7,507 bases of DNA, taken from Prevotellaceae bacterium UBA2718. GTDB taxonomy: Bacteria > Bacteroidota > Bacteroidia > Bacteroidales > Bacteroidaceae. Under the pieces are notes generated by a model. It worked only from the letters and a program-made list of their open reading frames with translations. It did no database searches and was not told the origin of the DNA. Below, in pieces: positions 1 through 7,507 of this stretch (positions are counted from its first letter, which is position 1; each line of letters starts with the position of its first letter). The position numbers and the translations under genes were made by a program. Where the stretch lies: positions 1-7,507 of the forward strand of contig DEKQ01000045.1 in the NCBI GenBank assembly GCA_002353975.1. The letters are read 5' to 3'.

Positions 1-857
1 CGCTCGTCATATTTCTCCATGAAGGTCTCTCCTGTAGGCAGGCGCAGCACACCTCCATATCCGCGCATTGCCTCTGTGATGAGGTAAGCCGGGTGTGTCT
101 CTCCGGGGTGATACAGGGATGTGGGGTGGAACTGTACGAACTCCATGTCGGCTACAGTGCCCTTTGCACGATATACCATTGCCTCGCCATCGCCGGTGGC
201 TATGACCGGATTGGTCGTGGTCTGATAGACGGCTCCACATCCACCGGTACACATTACCGTAACCTTGGAGAGGTAAGTGTCCACCTTCTGTGTCTCAGGA
301 TTGAGGATATAGGCTCCGTAGCACTCTATGTCGTGAGATTGCCTGGTTACCTCTATGCCAAGATGGTGCTGCGTTATCACCTCTACGGCAAAGTGATTTT
401 CCTTTATCTCTATGTCTGGATTATTGCGCACAGCCTCCATGAGCCCGCGTTGTATCTCGGCGCCGGTGTCATCTGCGTGGTGCAGGATGCGAAATTCGGA
501 GTGTCCTCCTTCGCGGTGCAGGTCAAAAAGTCCGTCCTCATTCTTGTCAAAGTTCACGCCCCAGTTGACGAGCTCCTTGATTTGCGACGGTGCCATACGC
601 ACTACTTGGTTCACTGCAGCAGGGTCTGAGATATAGTCACCTGCTATCATAGTGTCCTGAATGTGCTTCTCAAAGTCATCTACGATAACATTTGTCACAG
701 ATGCAACACCGCCCTGTGCACGGGTTGTATTAGCCTCGTCCAGCGTGGTTTTGCATATTAGGCATATCTTTCCCTTGTGTGCTCTGGCCACTTTAAGGGC
801 GTAGCTCATTCCGGCAACGCCTGAACCGATAATGAGAAAATCGTATTTATATACCAT
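1..857 (-). CDS. nadB: L-aspartate oxidase NadB (3'-partial)
   Basis: NadB is a cytoplasmic flavoenzyme that oxidises L-aspartate to iminoaspartate. NadA then condenses this with dihydroxyacetone phosphate to give quinolinate for de novo NAD synthesis. In anaerobes fumarate can serve as the electron acceptor. The start is ATG at 855-857, followed at once by a Rossmann FAD-binding strand with GSGVAG (residues 11-16). Next come TTRAQGGVA (44-52), the substrate-site REGGHS (115-120, whose Glu116 aligns with E. coli Glu121), HHADDTG (126-132), TNPVIATGDG (215-224) and QFHPTSLYHP (242-251, including the active-site His244). The segment before AQGG lacks the histidine that binds FAD covalently in succinate dehydrogenase and fumarate reductase flavoproteins, which favours NadB over SdhA/FrdA. 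About 285 of an expected 520-540 residues are present; the RDIV-type active-site arginine and the C-terminal helical domain lie beyond the left edge. The gene starts 32 bases after sprA on the same strand and may be co-transcribed with it. Confidence 0.95.
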   Translation of the reverse strand, partial: MVYKYDFLIIGSGVAGMSYALKVARAHKGKICLICKTTLDEANTTRAQGGVASVTNVIVDDFEKHIQDTMIAGDYISDPAAVNQVVRMAPSQIKELVNWGVNFDKNEDGLFDLHREGGHSEFRILHHADDTGAEIQRGLMEAVRNNPDIEIKENHFAVEVITQHHLGIEVTRQSHDIECYGAYILNPETQKVDTYLSKVTVMCTGGCGAVYQTTTNPVIATGDGEAMVYRAKGTVADMEFVQFHPTSLYHPGETHPAYLITEAMRGYGGVLRLPTGETFMEKYDE

Positions 858-889
858 ATCGTCTGTTGGTTTTAGTTGATTGTGTTATA
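858..889 (-). other. sprA-nadB intergenic gap with A-rich leader
   Basis: This 32-base spacer separates the sprA stop (TAA at 890-892) from the nadB ATG. Read on the minus strand it is A-rich, with an AAAA run about 13-16 bases before the ATG and no GGAG-like Shine-Dalgarno sequence. That fits the SD-independent, A-rich initiation regions known in Bacteroidota. I see no hairpin followed by a T-run, so no intrinsic terminator. I also see no match to the Bacteroidota promoter core TAnnTTTG here or in the last ~70 bases of sprA. This supports read-through from sprA into nadB, but does not prove it. Confidence 0.6.
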
Positions 890-3800
890 TTATCTTGTTA
901 ATGAGAATTTCAATGAGACTCCGAAGTCCTGCGTTACCGTCGGGTATGAGCTTGATGACAGCAGCGGTGAGTTGCTCTGTCTGTCATAGTATATACTCAT
1001 GGTGAGCAGTTTTGAGAGGCTATAGTCAGCGGCAAATGCCAGCTTGAAGGCATTGTTGCCCGATGTGGCGGTTGATGTGACGGTGGCGATGTCACGCGTT
1101 ATGGCAGCCTGCTGGCGGTAGCTGAAGTCCAGTCTTATGTTCAGATCGTGTGCAAAGCCTGTACCCTTGGTTGTCGTACTGGTCTTAGTAGTAGTGGTTT
1201 TGTTGGTTTCCGCATCGCCGTTGCCTTTGGCTTTGTTCTTAGTCCTCGCTGCCAGACGTGCCCTGCTATTGAATAAGCGGAAATCCTTTATCTTGTATGC
1301 CAGTCCGAATACCCAGTCTTTTGATATCGCTTCGTTTATCTGCACACTCGTCATAGACAGGCTGAGGACTCGCGTGGTGCGATACTCTGCCTTGAACGTA
1401 AGGTCGTTTGGCAGTGTGAAGTCAATGCCCAAGAGTGGTGAGAAGGCTTCGTTGATGCTCACTGTGGAGACGTTGAACATAGAGTTTGGCTTAATGCTTC
1501 CCGTCTGTGAGTCGGAGATGAATCCGATCTGGTCGCCCATAAACTCCAGATATGTGGAGTACGAGTTGTAAGATCCCACTGCATAGATGCTCTTATATCC
1601 GTGGTTGATGTTGAAGCTCTTGAAGCGTTCGCTGAACCATGTCAGCTGTGTCAGGCCGCTATACTTCAGTGTCCAGTTTGGCAGCATCTTGGCAAGGGTG
1701 GGGAATATCTTCAGTCCATTATAGCCGGTGTAGGCTTTCAGGAATGCCGGTACCATGACATCGGCGCTATATTTGTCCATCTCGCCATTGGCCGGGTCGA
1801 AATAATGTCCTGCCATCTCACCGGAACCTTTAGGATATGTCGTTCCTATGTACTGGTTCTGCACCCTTGTGTGATAGTCGCTCAGTATGTTGCAGAACTT
1901 CTCAAAGGTGGCAGAGTAGAATCCGTTGTTTGCATTTCCCATTCCCTCAAATGCTGATTTGATGCTTATCGTGGTCATTGAGAATGTACCGCTCTGCGTT
2001 GTCCTGTTGCCAAACTGATACTGTATGGACTTGGACTTTGTCTGTGTATGGGCTGCGTTGAGGTCTATCTTCAGGTTCCTTATGGGCTCCAGCGTCACGC
2101 GTACCTGTACGTCCTGCGTCTTGTTTGTGGTGGCAGGTGTTGACAGTGATTCGTTGTTCAGCAGCCAGCCGTTAGACCTTGCCTTGTCGATATAGCTGTC
2201 TCCTATAAATCCGAAGGCGAAGTCCAGTCCCGGCGACATGGCGCCTCCGGTCCTCTGTCCGAAGATATTGCCTACTGTAGGCATGAATCCCGGCAGCGCC
2301 ATTGAGTACTGATTGCGATATGTCACGCCGATGCTTCTTACCATCATCAGCAGTCGTGCGGCGCTTTGTGCGACTTTATACCATTTCATGTTGTCCAATG
2401 GCTCCAGCGCAACTACTGACAGTTTGATGTTCATAGCGCTGTCAGTATTATTGAATACTTCTATCTTGTTGTCATCGACCTTCTTGTATTTCACCTTCAC
2501 GCGGTGTCCCTCAGAGTCCTTCGCAGATACTACGAGGCGGCGACTCTTCTTGCCGTGGGTGATGACCAGCGATGTATCGGCATTGATGGTGATGTCGCGT
2601 GAGAAGGCATTCTTTAGCTTTGAACTGTTTTTCGCCGTCTGTTGTTCCGCTTTTTTCTTCTGAGCGTCCGCGTTCTCTCCGTTTTTCTCAGCCTCTTCCT
2701 TGGCCTTCGCCGCTTCCTCCTTTGCTTTCGCCTTCGCCGCTTTCCTTGCATCAGCCTTCTTCTTCAGCTGTGTCTTCGACATTGGTTTGGCAAAGCGCTC
2801 ATTGACTTTCTTCAGGAATGGTATCTGGTTATACAGCTTCTCCATCGTCAGGGTGGAGTTGATGTTGATGGTCCGGTTGTTTGATATGGTGTTACCATAC
2901 TTCACCACGCCGTCCTCCTCTGCTCCTCGTGCCCACTGGTACGTGCTGCTATACGAACCGTCAGCCTGCAGCCAGTTGAGCACAGGTATCTGGTTGAGTG
3001 GCAATTGATATGAGGCGTTGAAGTTCTGATTGTAATCCAGCGGTGCCCCCATTTTCTTGATGCTCATCCATACGGAGTCCTTCCACGCCTGATAGCGGTC
3101 AGGATACAGGTCTTTGTTCACTACCGTGTATGGCTCTTCAATCTCTGCCCGGGTGGCGCTGCTGAAGTTCAGGTGCAGGTTCTTGGTCAGATCCCATCTC
3201 ATTGAGAAGCTTCTGTTCCACAGGAACTGTGAGCTGAACGTGGGTGACAGTGCCAGTCCGCTTCCCAGATCGTCAAGGTCGCGTTCCTGCAACTCATAGT
3301 AGTAGCGTGTCATCTCCGTGTTGGCAGAGATGTTTTGCGGCAGCCAGTTCAGGGTAAATGCCTTCAGTATGTCGTAATACTTTGACTTCGACTTAATCTT
3401 TTGGAATGGCAGGTATGCCTTATACACTGGTGTCCATGAGTATGTTATGCCGCCTTTCCAGTTGTCCTCGTTCTCATACACCTTTGACTCGCCCTCGGTG
3501 TGCCTGCTGGAGTGGCTGTATGAGAATGTGAAGTTAGCAGGGTCATACGGCATGGGGTGTCGCTTGGTGGATATGCCGAAGCGTACTCCTGAGAGTGAGA
3601 AGTTCTTGTTCACCGTCTTTGTGATGGCAATACTCTCTATGGAATCTCTCTCTTTCTTGGTACTTGACTCCAGCGCATCGTCCAGTAGCATGTCCGTGTC
3701 AAGCGGGTTATACTTGGGAGATACCCTCTCGCGCGTGATACTATAATATAAAGGTGCTGTCACCTTTGCCTTGTCAGGGAAGAACTTGCCCAGCTCCAGG

Positions 3801-6800
3801 CTTGTAGTCACCGAATAGGTGGCATATTTCTCCGTAGAGCGCTGCGTCACCTTCTGCTCCAGTCCGCCGTATCCGTCGCTGATATACCTGCCCGTAGCCT
3901 GTACGCTACCCAGGTCAGAGAGTTGCACGTTGAGGTTGGCTGCTGCTGCCCATCCTCCTTCGCTCTCAGGTTCCAGCAGTCGCAGCTCGTTCACCCAGAT
4001 TTCTCCGTCCTTGATGTCGCTCGCCAGGTTTCTCACACCTATCATCATAGCCTTCACTTCGCCCAGAGAGGGGTTGCCCACGATGCTTATCTTATTGCTC
4101 TGATTGTCGGGGTCAAACTCTGAATACAGGTCATTCAGCGTCAGCTCGTTGTTTGACTTCTTTATGTTACGCACTTTCTTCAGGTCGGTAAACTTGCTCA
4201 GCTCGATGTTCAGCATGTTTTCCTTTGGCCATACTACGGCGCGTTCGGACTCGGAATAGAGGCTATAGCGCCCTGCCGGAGTCAGTTTCAGCGGTATTTC
4301 GTATTCGTAGAAATTGTTATTATAGTCAGCTCCAAGCCTGATGAACAGTGCCAGCTGTCCGCTCTGCAGGTTTGTGGAGTTGATTTCCAGCGCATTGGCA
4401 TGTGCAAACATCTGCAGGCGCTTGTAGTAGCGCATGTCGTAGTTTGTGTTCTTATACACTGCCACAGCAGCTTTGTGCGCCATGTTCTTCACGTCAAAGC
4501 GCATGGCCTGCTCATTGTTCTCCACCAGCTGAGGCTGTGACGGGTCAACGACTCTCGATATTCCGGGAGGCAGGACATAGTTCACTGGCAGCTTCTCGCT
4601 GTTCTCCTCAATGCTGATGGATGATGCCGTGAAGTTCTTGTATGGATTCTCTGATGCTCCCTTCAGCGTGTTCGACTCATACACGCGCCAGTCACCACGC
4701 ACGAGGTCCAGGCTTCCGAAGCGCAGTATCGTCTCGTCAGAGAATCCCTCCAGGTATATGCGCATGAAGCGTATGGACGAGAAGTCACTGATGCTGCCGC
4801 GCTTGATGCCTGCAGCCAGAGGTATGCGGAACTGGTACCACGTCACCTGCGAGGTCTGTCCGTTTCTCAGTGTCACGTTTGCCACGCGTCTGTCCACGCA
4901 GTAGTTGTCGTGTGAACCCATTACCAGTGAGTCTGTTGAGACATCCAGTATGTAGTCATAGTAGTTCTCATACTCGTTCAGAGTGAAGTCCTGGTTGATG
5001 TCCTCCACGTCAGGACCAGACTTGTATGACGTGTCGTATGACTCCGTACGGCTCTCTGAGTCGGGAGAGTTGCCCTGCGGGTTGTTGATGTACTTGTATC
5101 GGTCAAGGATAGACGAGCGTCTCTCGTCCCACAGCGAGCCTCTGAAGTAGCGGTAGTTATCGTTGGCAAGGTCACCCAGCATTGCCTGTCGCAGACTGTC
5201 GTTGGTTACGTTGGTGAGCACAGCCTCACGGAATGGAGCATATTCATCCCAATTAAACTCCTGCTCATCGGTCAGTCCATTGAAACCCACATCCTGCTTC
5301 TCGCGTGAGCCGCTGGAGGTGGCAAAGGCGTATGTCACCGTGTTCTGGTCAGGCACCAGACCCCATTGCGTGGCAACAGTGCTTTCGTTGTCAGTCACCG
5401 GCATGCCGCTCTCGTAGAACTTCTTGCCGTCATACAGCACATCCTCCGACACCTCTCCAAGGTTGATGTGCATCCTTCCGCTCACGGACTTGTTGTTCGT
5501 CTTGCCCGGGTCCATCATCCAGAACTCTATGTACTCGATGTTGGCCTCCTCAAAATTGTTCGTGTCCAGCTTTCTCATCATGCCGCCCCAGTTCTTGGTT
5601 GGGGATGGCAGACGGCCCTGACTGTCTATGTTAGGGTTGAAGTTATACGGTCCGCGCTCCTGGGGATAGTATGCCAGGTTCAGGATGCTCAGCGTCGATG
5701 TCGCACCGTTGTATGTGCTTTGGTCGCGGTTAGGGTAGAGCTCGTTGACATATACCTCGCGGACAGAGTGCTGTGACAGCATCTCGTCGTTGCCCTTTAT
5801 GTAGCTCGGCGTGAGTGTTGACGAGCGGCGCGTGAAGAGCGGGTCTATGTAGTACCATGCCAGACGTGCCCTGTGGTATCCGCTTTCAAGGTTGTCCTTT
5901 GCCATCTTGGGTTCCATCACAGACGGTACGCTACTGATGATCCATGATGTCGGGGTAGAGACATCAATGTGTGTGGTGGTATTCTCAAAGTCATCCACGT
6001 ATGATGCGTTGTCCTGCGTGCCTCCTGCCGTGCTGCTGAAGAGCTTGGCAAATTCGGCGTTGAACTGTATCGTGGATGGCTGCGATACGTGGAGCAGGGG
6101 AATCTTGTTCAGTATATTCGTCAGCCACTGGCTCTCCTTCTTCCAGTTCAGGTTCAGGCCCACCAAGGTGTTGTTCACGGGCTCCTTACCCATCGATACC
6201 TTTGATGTGAGGCTCTGTTCTGACAAGTGTTGCAGCGTACCGCTCATCTGGAAATCCTTTGAGAAGTCATACTCCCAGTTCAGTCCCAGCATCGTCTTGC
6301 GTTGCATTCCAAGGTCGGCTTCACTCTCCAGCGACACGTTGACGTTTGTGCCTGCATCGATGATGCTCTGATTGAGTATCGTCACCTCTCCGGCAGAATA
6401 GTCCACCGAATAGTCAGTGCCCTCTGTCAGCTCTACGCCGCCAGCTGTCACCTTCACGCTGCCCTGTGGCACGTTGTATGCACCCAGCGAGATGACGTTG
6501 GCCGATGAACCTTTGAACTGTCCTATCATCTGGAAGCGATTCTTCTCCGTGTTCTGCTTGGCGGCGGTCTTGGTCTGCTCATACAGGTCGGTGAAGGCAT
6601 ATCTCTGTGCCACGCTCTCTGGCACGTTGTGTGACTTCAGTGCCTTGATGAGTCCGTTGCCAAACGGTTCTGCTGAGGGGAAGAAGACTCTGCCGTTAGA
6701 TACCGTATAGCCCTCCACAAAGTCAAACTGGCCATTGGAGTGTGCCTTGTTGTTGTTGTCCAGACGGTCTGCGCCAATCAGCTTGATGATGGGGAGTGAC

Positions 6801-7507
6801 TTAACTGCGGTCTCTGGGATATAGCTTACGTAAACGCCGGTGGAGTCGCTCTGGTACTTCACGTCCAGCTTGAACTTCTCTTTCTGCACCGATGATGCCA
6901 GATAATAGACGTTACGCATCATCAGCTTCCAGTTGGGCTGCGATGGCGTACACGTGGTGTTCTTCAGTGACTTTACTATCAGTGTCGAGTTGATGTCCGT
7001 TATGTCGCTTGAGAATTCACCCACCTGATATGACACGCCGTTGTATGTATATTCGTAAGCTATCGCCACCACCTGGTCGCTCTGCAGCGCGGTCTTGAGC
7101 GAGATGTATCCCATTGCACTGTTCACAGAGTATTCTGATGATGACAGCAGGCGTGCCTTCTCTATCTTCTCATAGTCCTTGCCGCCGGTCATGTTGGTCA
7201 CGCCGCCTATGGTCTTTCCCTCCAGCGTTTCGTTGACCAGGTCTATGTTTCTCACGCCGTCAAGCGCCACCAGGGCATCATACATCCCGTTGGCTCTGTT
7301 ATATGGGTTCGTATTGGTTGATGAGCCCTCGCCCAGTTGTGGGATAGCCACGATGTTGCGGGTGTTGCTGCTCTGGCCGCTCTTGTTTGTCACCCACACC
7401 TCTACGCGGTTGATGGTCACGCCGGTCAGCGGGGTGGGGAGCTTTGCCATCCATGAGTCGTAGTTGCTGTAGAAGAACATGCCGAGGAAGAAGTGGCGGT
7501 TCTCTTC
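890..7507 (-). CDS. sprA: SprA/Sov, type IX secretion outer-membrane translocon (5'-partial)
   Basis: This is the outer-membrane translocon of the type IX secretion system. In the known family it is a giant 36-strand beta-barrel that exports folded cargo carrying C-terminal signals, working with PorV and a plug protein. The frame is open to the right edge. Its first in-window ATG (7478-7480) is internal, because the codons before it read EENRHFFLG and continue family-like sequence. Numbering from that Met, family landmarks appear in order: INRVEVWVTNK (23-33), YVDDFEN (494-500), DVGFNGLTDEQEF (730-742), YVLPPGI (968-974), YKNTNYDMRYYK (1009-1020), WVNELRL (1162-1168), LPGFMP (1729-1734), and a C-terminal barrel end with SSSYPTVTQDFG before the TAA. 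About 2205 residues are visible. Known members have roughly 2400-2500, so a few hundred N-terminal residues, including the signal peptide, are missing. There is no frameshift. A Lys/Ala/Glu-rich segment and a Thr/Lys linker are listed separately. Family assignment is from remembered motifs and is very secure. Confidence 0.96.
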   Translation of the reverse strand, partial: EENRHFFLGMFFYSNYDSWMAKLPTPLTGVTINRVEVWVTNKSGQSSNTRNIVAIPQLGEGSSTNTNPYNRANGMYDALVALDGVRNIDLVNETLEGKTIGGVTNMTGGKDYEKIEKARLLSSSEYSVNSAMGYISLKTALQSDQVVAIAYEYTYNGVSYQVGEFSSDITDINSTLIVKSLKNTTCTPSQPNWKLMMRNVYYLASSVQKEKFKLDVKYQSDSTGVYVSYIPETAVKSLPIIKLIGADRLDNNNKAHSNGQFDFVEGYTVSNGRVFFPSAEPFGNGLIKALKSHNVPESVAQRYAFTDLYEQTKTAAKQNTEKNRFQMIGQFKGSSANVISLGAYNVPQGSVKVTAGGVELTEGTDYSVDYSAGEVTILNQSIIDAGTNVNVSLESEADLGMQRKTMLGLNWEYDFSKDFQMSGTLQHLSEQSLTSKVSMGKEPVNNTLVGLNLNWKKESQWLTNILNKIPLLHVSQPSTIQFNAEFAKLFSSTAGGTQDNASYVDDFENTTTHIDVSTPTSWIISSVPSVMEPKMAKDNLESGYHRARLAWYYIDPLFTRRSSTLTPSYIKGNDEMLSQHSVREVYVNELYPNRDQSTYNGATSTLSILNLAYYPQERGPYNFNPNIDSQGRLPSPTKNWGGMMRKLDTNNFEEANIEYIEFWMMDPGKTNNKSVSGRMHINLGEVSEDVLYDGKKFYESGMPVTDNESTVATQWGLVPDQNTVTYAFATSSGSREKQDVGFNGLTDEQEFNWDEYAPFREAVLTNVTNDSLRQAMLGDLANDNYRYFRGSLWDERRSSILDRYKYINNPQGNSPDSESRTESYDTSYKSGPDVEDINQDFTLNEYENYYDYILDVSTDSLVMGSHDNYCVDRRVANVTLRNGQTSQVTWYQFRIPLAAGIKRGSISDFSSIRFMRIYLEGFSDETILRFGSLDLVRGDWRVYESNTLKGASENPYKNFTASSISIEENSEKLPVNYVLPPGISRVVDPSQPQLVENNEQAMRFDVKNMAHKAAVAVYKNTNYDMRYYKRLQMFAHANALEINSTNLQSGQLALFIRLGADYNNNFYEYEIPLKLTPAGRYSLYSESERAVVWPKENMLNIELSKFTDLKKVRNIKKSNNELTLNDLYSEFDPDNQSNKISIVGNPSLGEVKAMMIGVRNLASDIKDGEIWVNELRLLEPESEGGWAAAANLNVQLSDLGSVQATGRYISDGYGGLEQKVTQRSTEKYATYSVTTSLELGKFFPDKAKVTAPLYYSITRERVSPKYNPLDTDMLLDDALESSTKKERDSIESIAITKTVNKNFSLSGVRFGISTKRHPMPYDPANFTFSYSHSSRHTEGESKVYENEDNWKGGITYSWTPVYKAYLPFQKIKSKSKYYDILKAFTLNWLPQNISANTEMTRYYYELQERDLDDLGSGLALSPTFSSQFLWNRSFSMRWDLTKNLHLNFSSATRAEIEEPYTVVNKDLYPDRYQAWKDSVWMSIKKMGAPLDYNQNFNASYQLPLNQIPVLNWLQADGSYSSTYQWARGAEEDGVVKYGNTISNNRTININSTLTMEKLYNQIPFLKKVNERFAKPMSKTQLKKKADARKAAKAKAKEEAAKAKEEAEKNGENADAQKKKAEQQTAKNSSKLKNAFSRDITINADTSLVITHGKKSRRLVVSAKDSEGHRVKVKYKKVDDNKIEVFNNTDSAMNIKLSVVALEPLDNMKWYKVAQSAARLLMMVRSIGVTYRNQYSMALPGFMPTVGNIFGQRTGGAMSPGLDFAFGFIGDSYIDKARSNGWLLNNESLSTPATTNKTQDVQVRVTLEPIRNLKIDLNAAHTQTKSKSIQYQFGNRTTQSGTFSMTTISIKSAFEGMGNANNGFYSATFEKFCNILSDYHTRVQNQYIGTTYPKGSGEMAGHYFDPANGEMDKYSADVMVPAFLKAYTGYNGLKIFPTLAKMLPNWTLKYSGLTQLTWFSERFKSFNINHGYKSIYAVGSYNSYSTYLEFMGDQIGFISDSQTGSIKPNSMFNVSTVSINEAFSPLLGIDFTLPNDLTFKAEYRTTRVLSLSMTSVQINEAISKDWVFGLAYKIKDFRLFNSRARLAARTKNKAKGNGDAETNKTTTTKTSTTTKGTGFAHDLNIRLDFSYRQQAAITRDIATVTSTATSGNNAFKLAFAADYSLSKLLTMSIYYDRQSNSPLLSSSSYPTVTQDFGVSLKFSLTR
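1157..1246 (-). other. Thr/Lys-rich linker between late SprA barrel strands
   Basis: About 30 codons encode a flexible hydrophilic stretch that begins RTKNKAKGNGD and ends in a Thr/Lys run, TTTTKTSTTTKGTG. It lies between two amphipathic strands of the C-terminal barrel (RLFNSRARLAA before it, LNIRLDFSYRQQ after it). A loop or turn connecting adjacent strands is the simple explanation. The side of the membrane it faces cannot be told from sequence alone. Threonine is encoded by mixed codons (ACC, ACT, ACG, ACA), so this is not a pure trinucleotide expansion. Confidence 0.65.
2630..2782 (-). other. Lys/Ala/Glu-rich low-complexity segment within SprA
   Basis: These 51 codons (residues 1567-1617, counting from the Met at 7480) are almost entirely Lys, Ala, Glu, Asp, Gln and Asn, with blocks such as AAKAKAKEEAAKAKEEAEK. 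No beta-barrel alternation is visible, and the stretch should form a charged, soluble helix. It starts just after a barrel-like region ending ERFAKP. It is followed by about 80 residues that look like a small soluble beta region (around 1618-1700), before the conserved LPGFMP region resumes at 1729. The likeliest reading is a periplasmic or cap insertion between barrel strands; its role is unknown. No tandem DNA repeat underlies it, because the codons vary. Confidence 0.7.

Noticed and set aside
7..252. A short minus-strand frame inside nadB, rich in His and Arg.
   Set aside because: It is an alternate-frame shadow of nadB. The nadB frame reads through the same bases with conserved motifs.
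93..629. A 178-codon open frame on the plus strand.
   Set aside because: It lies wholly antisense to nadB, whose minus-strand protein carries all the expected aspartate oxidase motifs. The plus-strand translation resembles no family I know and has no leader of its own.
858..960. A possible nadB promoter, from a GATAAT-like string just upstream of nadB on the minus strand.
   Set aside because: Bacteroidota housekeeping promoters use TAnnTTTG with an upstream TTTG, and neither is present. One A/T-rich hexamer is not enough to call a promoter.
1137..1571. Plus-strand open frame with a hydrophobic N-terminal half that could be mistaken for a small membrane protein.
   Set aside because: The Val/Leu-rich start is the complement of the Thr/Lys-rich SprA linker and neighbouring codons. 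It is fully antisense to a convincing gene.
2599..3008. Overlapping plus-strand frames rich in Phe, Leu, Ser and Ala that look like membrane segments.
   Set aside because: These are the reverse complement of the Lys/Ala/Glu-rich SprA segment, where AAG/GAG/GCG codons read as hydrophobic codons on the other strand.
4978..5175. A short minus-strand frame, rich in Thr and Arg, overlapping sprA in a different frame.
   Set aside because: It is an out-of-frame reading of SprA codons with no domain of its own. The main SprA frame is intact across this region.
5892..6371. A 159-codon plus-strand frame.
   Set aside because: It is antisense to a conserved SprA region containing the YVDDFEN motif and has no recognisable domain.
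890..7507. Asp-Ser/Thr-hydrophobic triplets in SprA (for example DTSLV, TDSAM) that resemble the Bacteroidota O-glycosylation motif.
   Set aside because: Such triplets are expected by chance in a 2200-residue protein rich in Asp, Ser and Thr. Nothing here singles out particular sites.

Overview
The window looks like a piece of a Bacteroidota chromosome, most likely order Bacteroidales; a Prevotella-like organism is my best guess. The main evidence is one very large gene for SprA/Sov, the outer-membrane translocon of the type IX secretion system, a family known only from Bacteroidota. The downstream gene has no Shine-Dalgarno sequence and an A-rich leader instead, which also fits. Base composition is near 50% G+C by eye. 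Genus-level placement is inference.

Layout: everything recognisable lies on the minus strand, so the window reads right to left. From the right edge (7507) to 890 there is a single uninterrupted reading frame, sprA. It enters the window already in frame: the nine codons before the first in-window ATG (7478-7480) are open and match the family, so that ATG is not the true start. The N-terminus and signal peptide lie outside the window. A 32-base gap (858-889) follows, then nadB (L-aspartate oxidase) from 857 to the left edge, where it is cut off after about 285 codons. The plus strand carries only open frames antisense to these two genes, and I call none of them.

Function: SprA forms the giant beta-barrel through which folded cargo with C-terminal T9SS signals crosses the outer membrane. 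NadB is cytoplasmic and makes iminoaspartate for NAD synthesis. The two have no evident functional link, although their spacing and orientation suggest they may share a transcript. This is mostly an ordinary core region. The points of interest lie inside SprA: a Lys/Ala/Glu-rich segment followed by a soluble-looking stretch, and a Thr/Lys-rich linker between late barrel strands. I found no new system, mobile element, CRISPR array or RNA gene.
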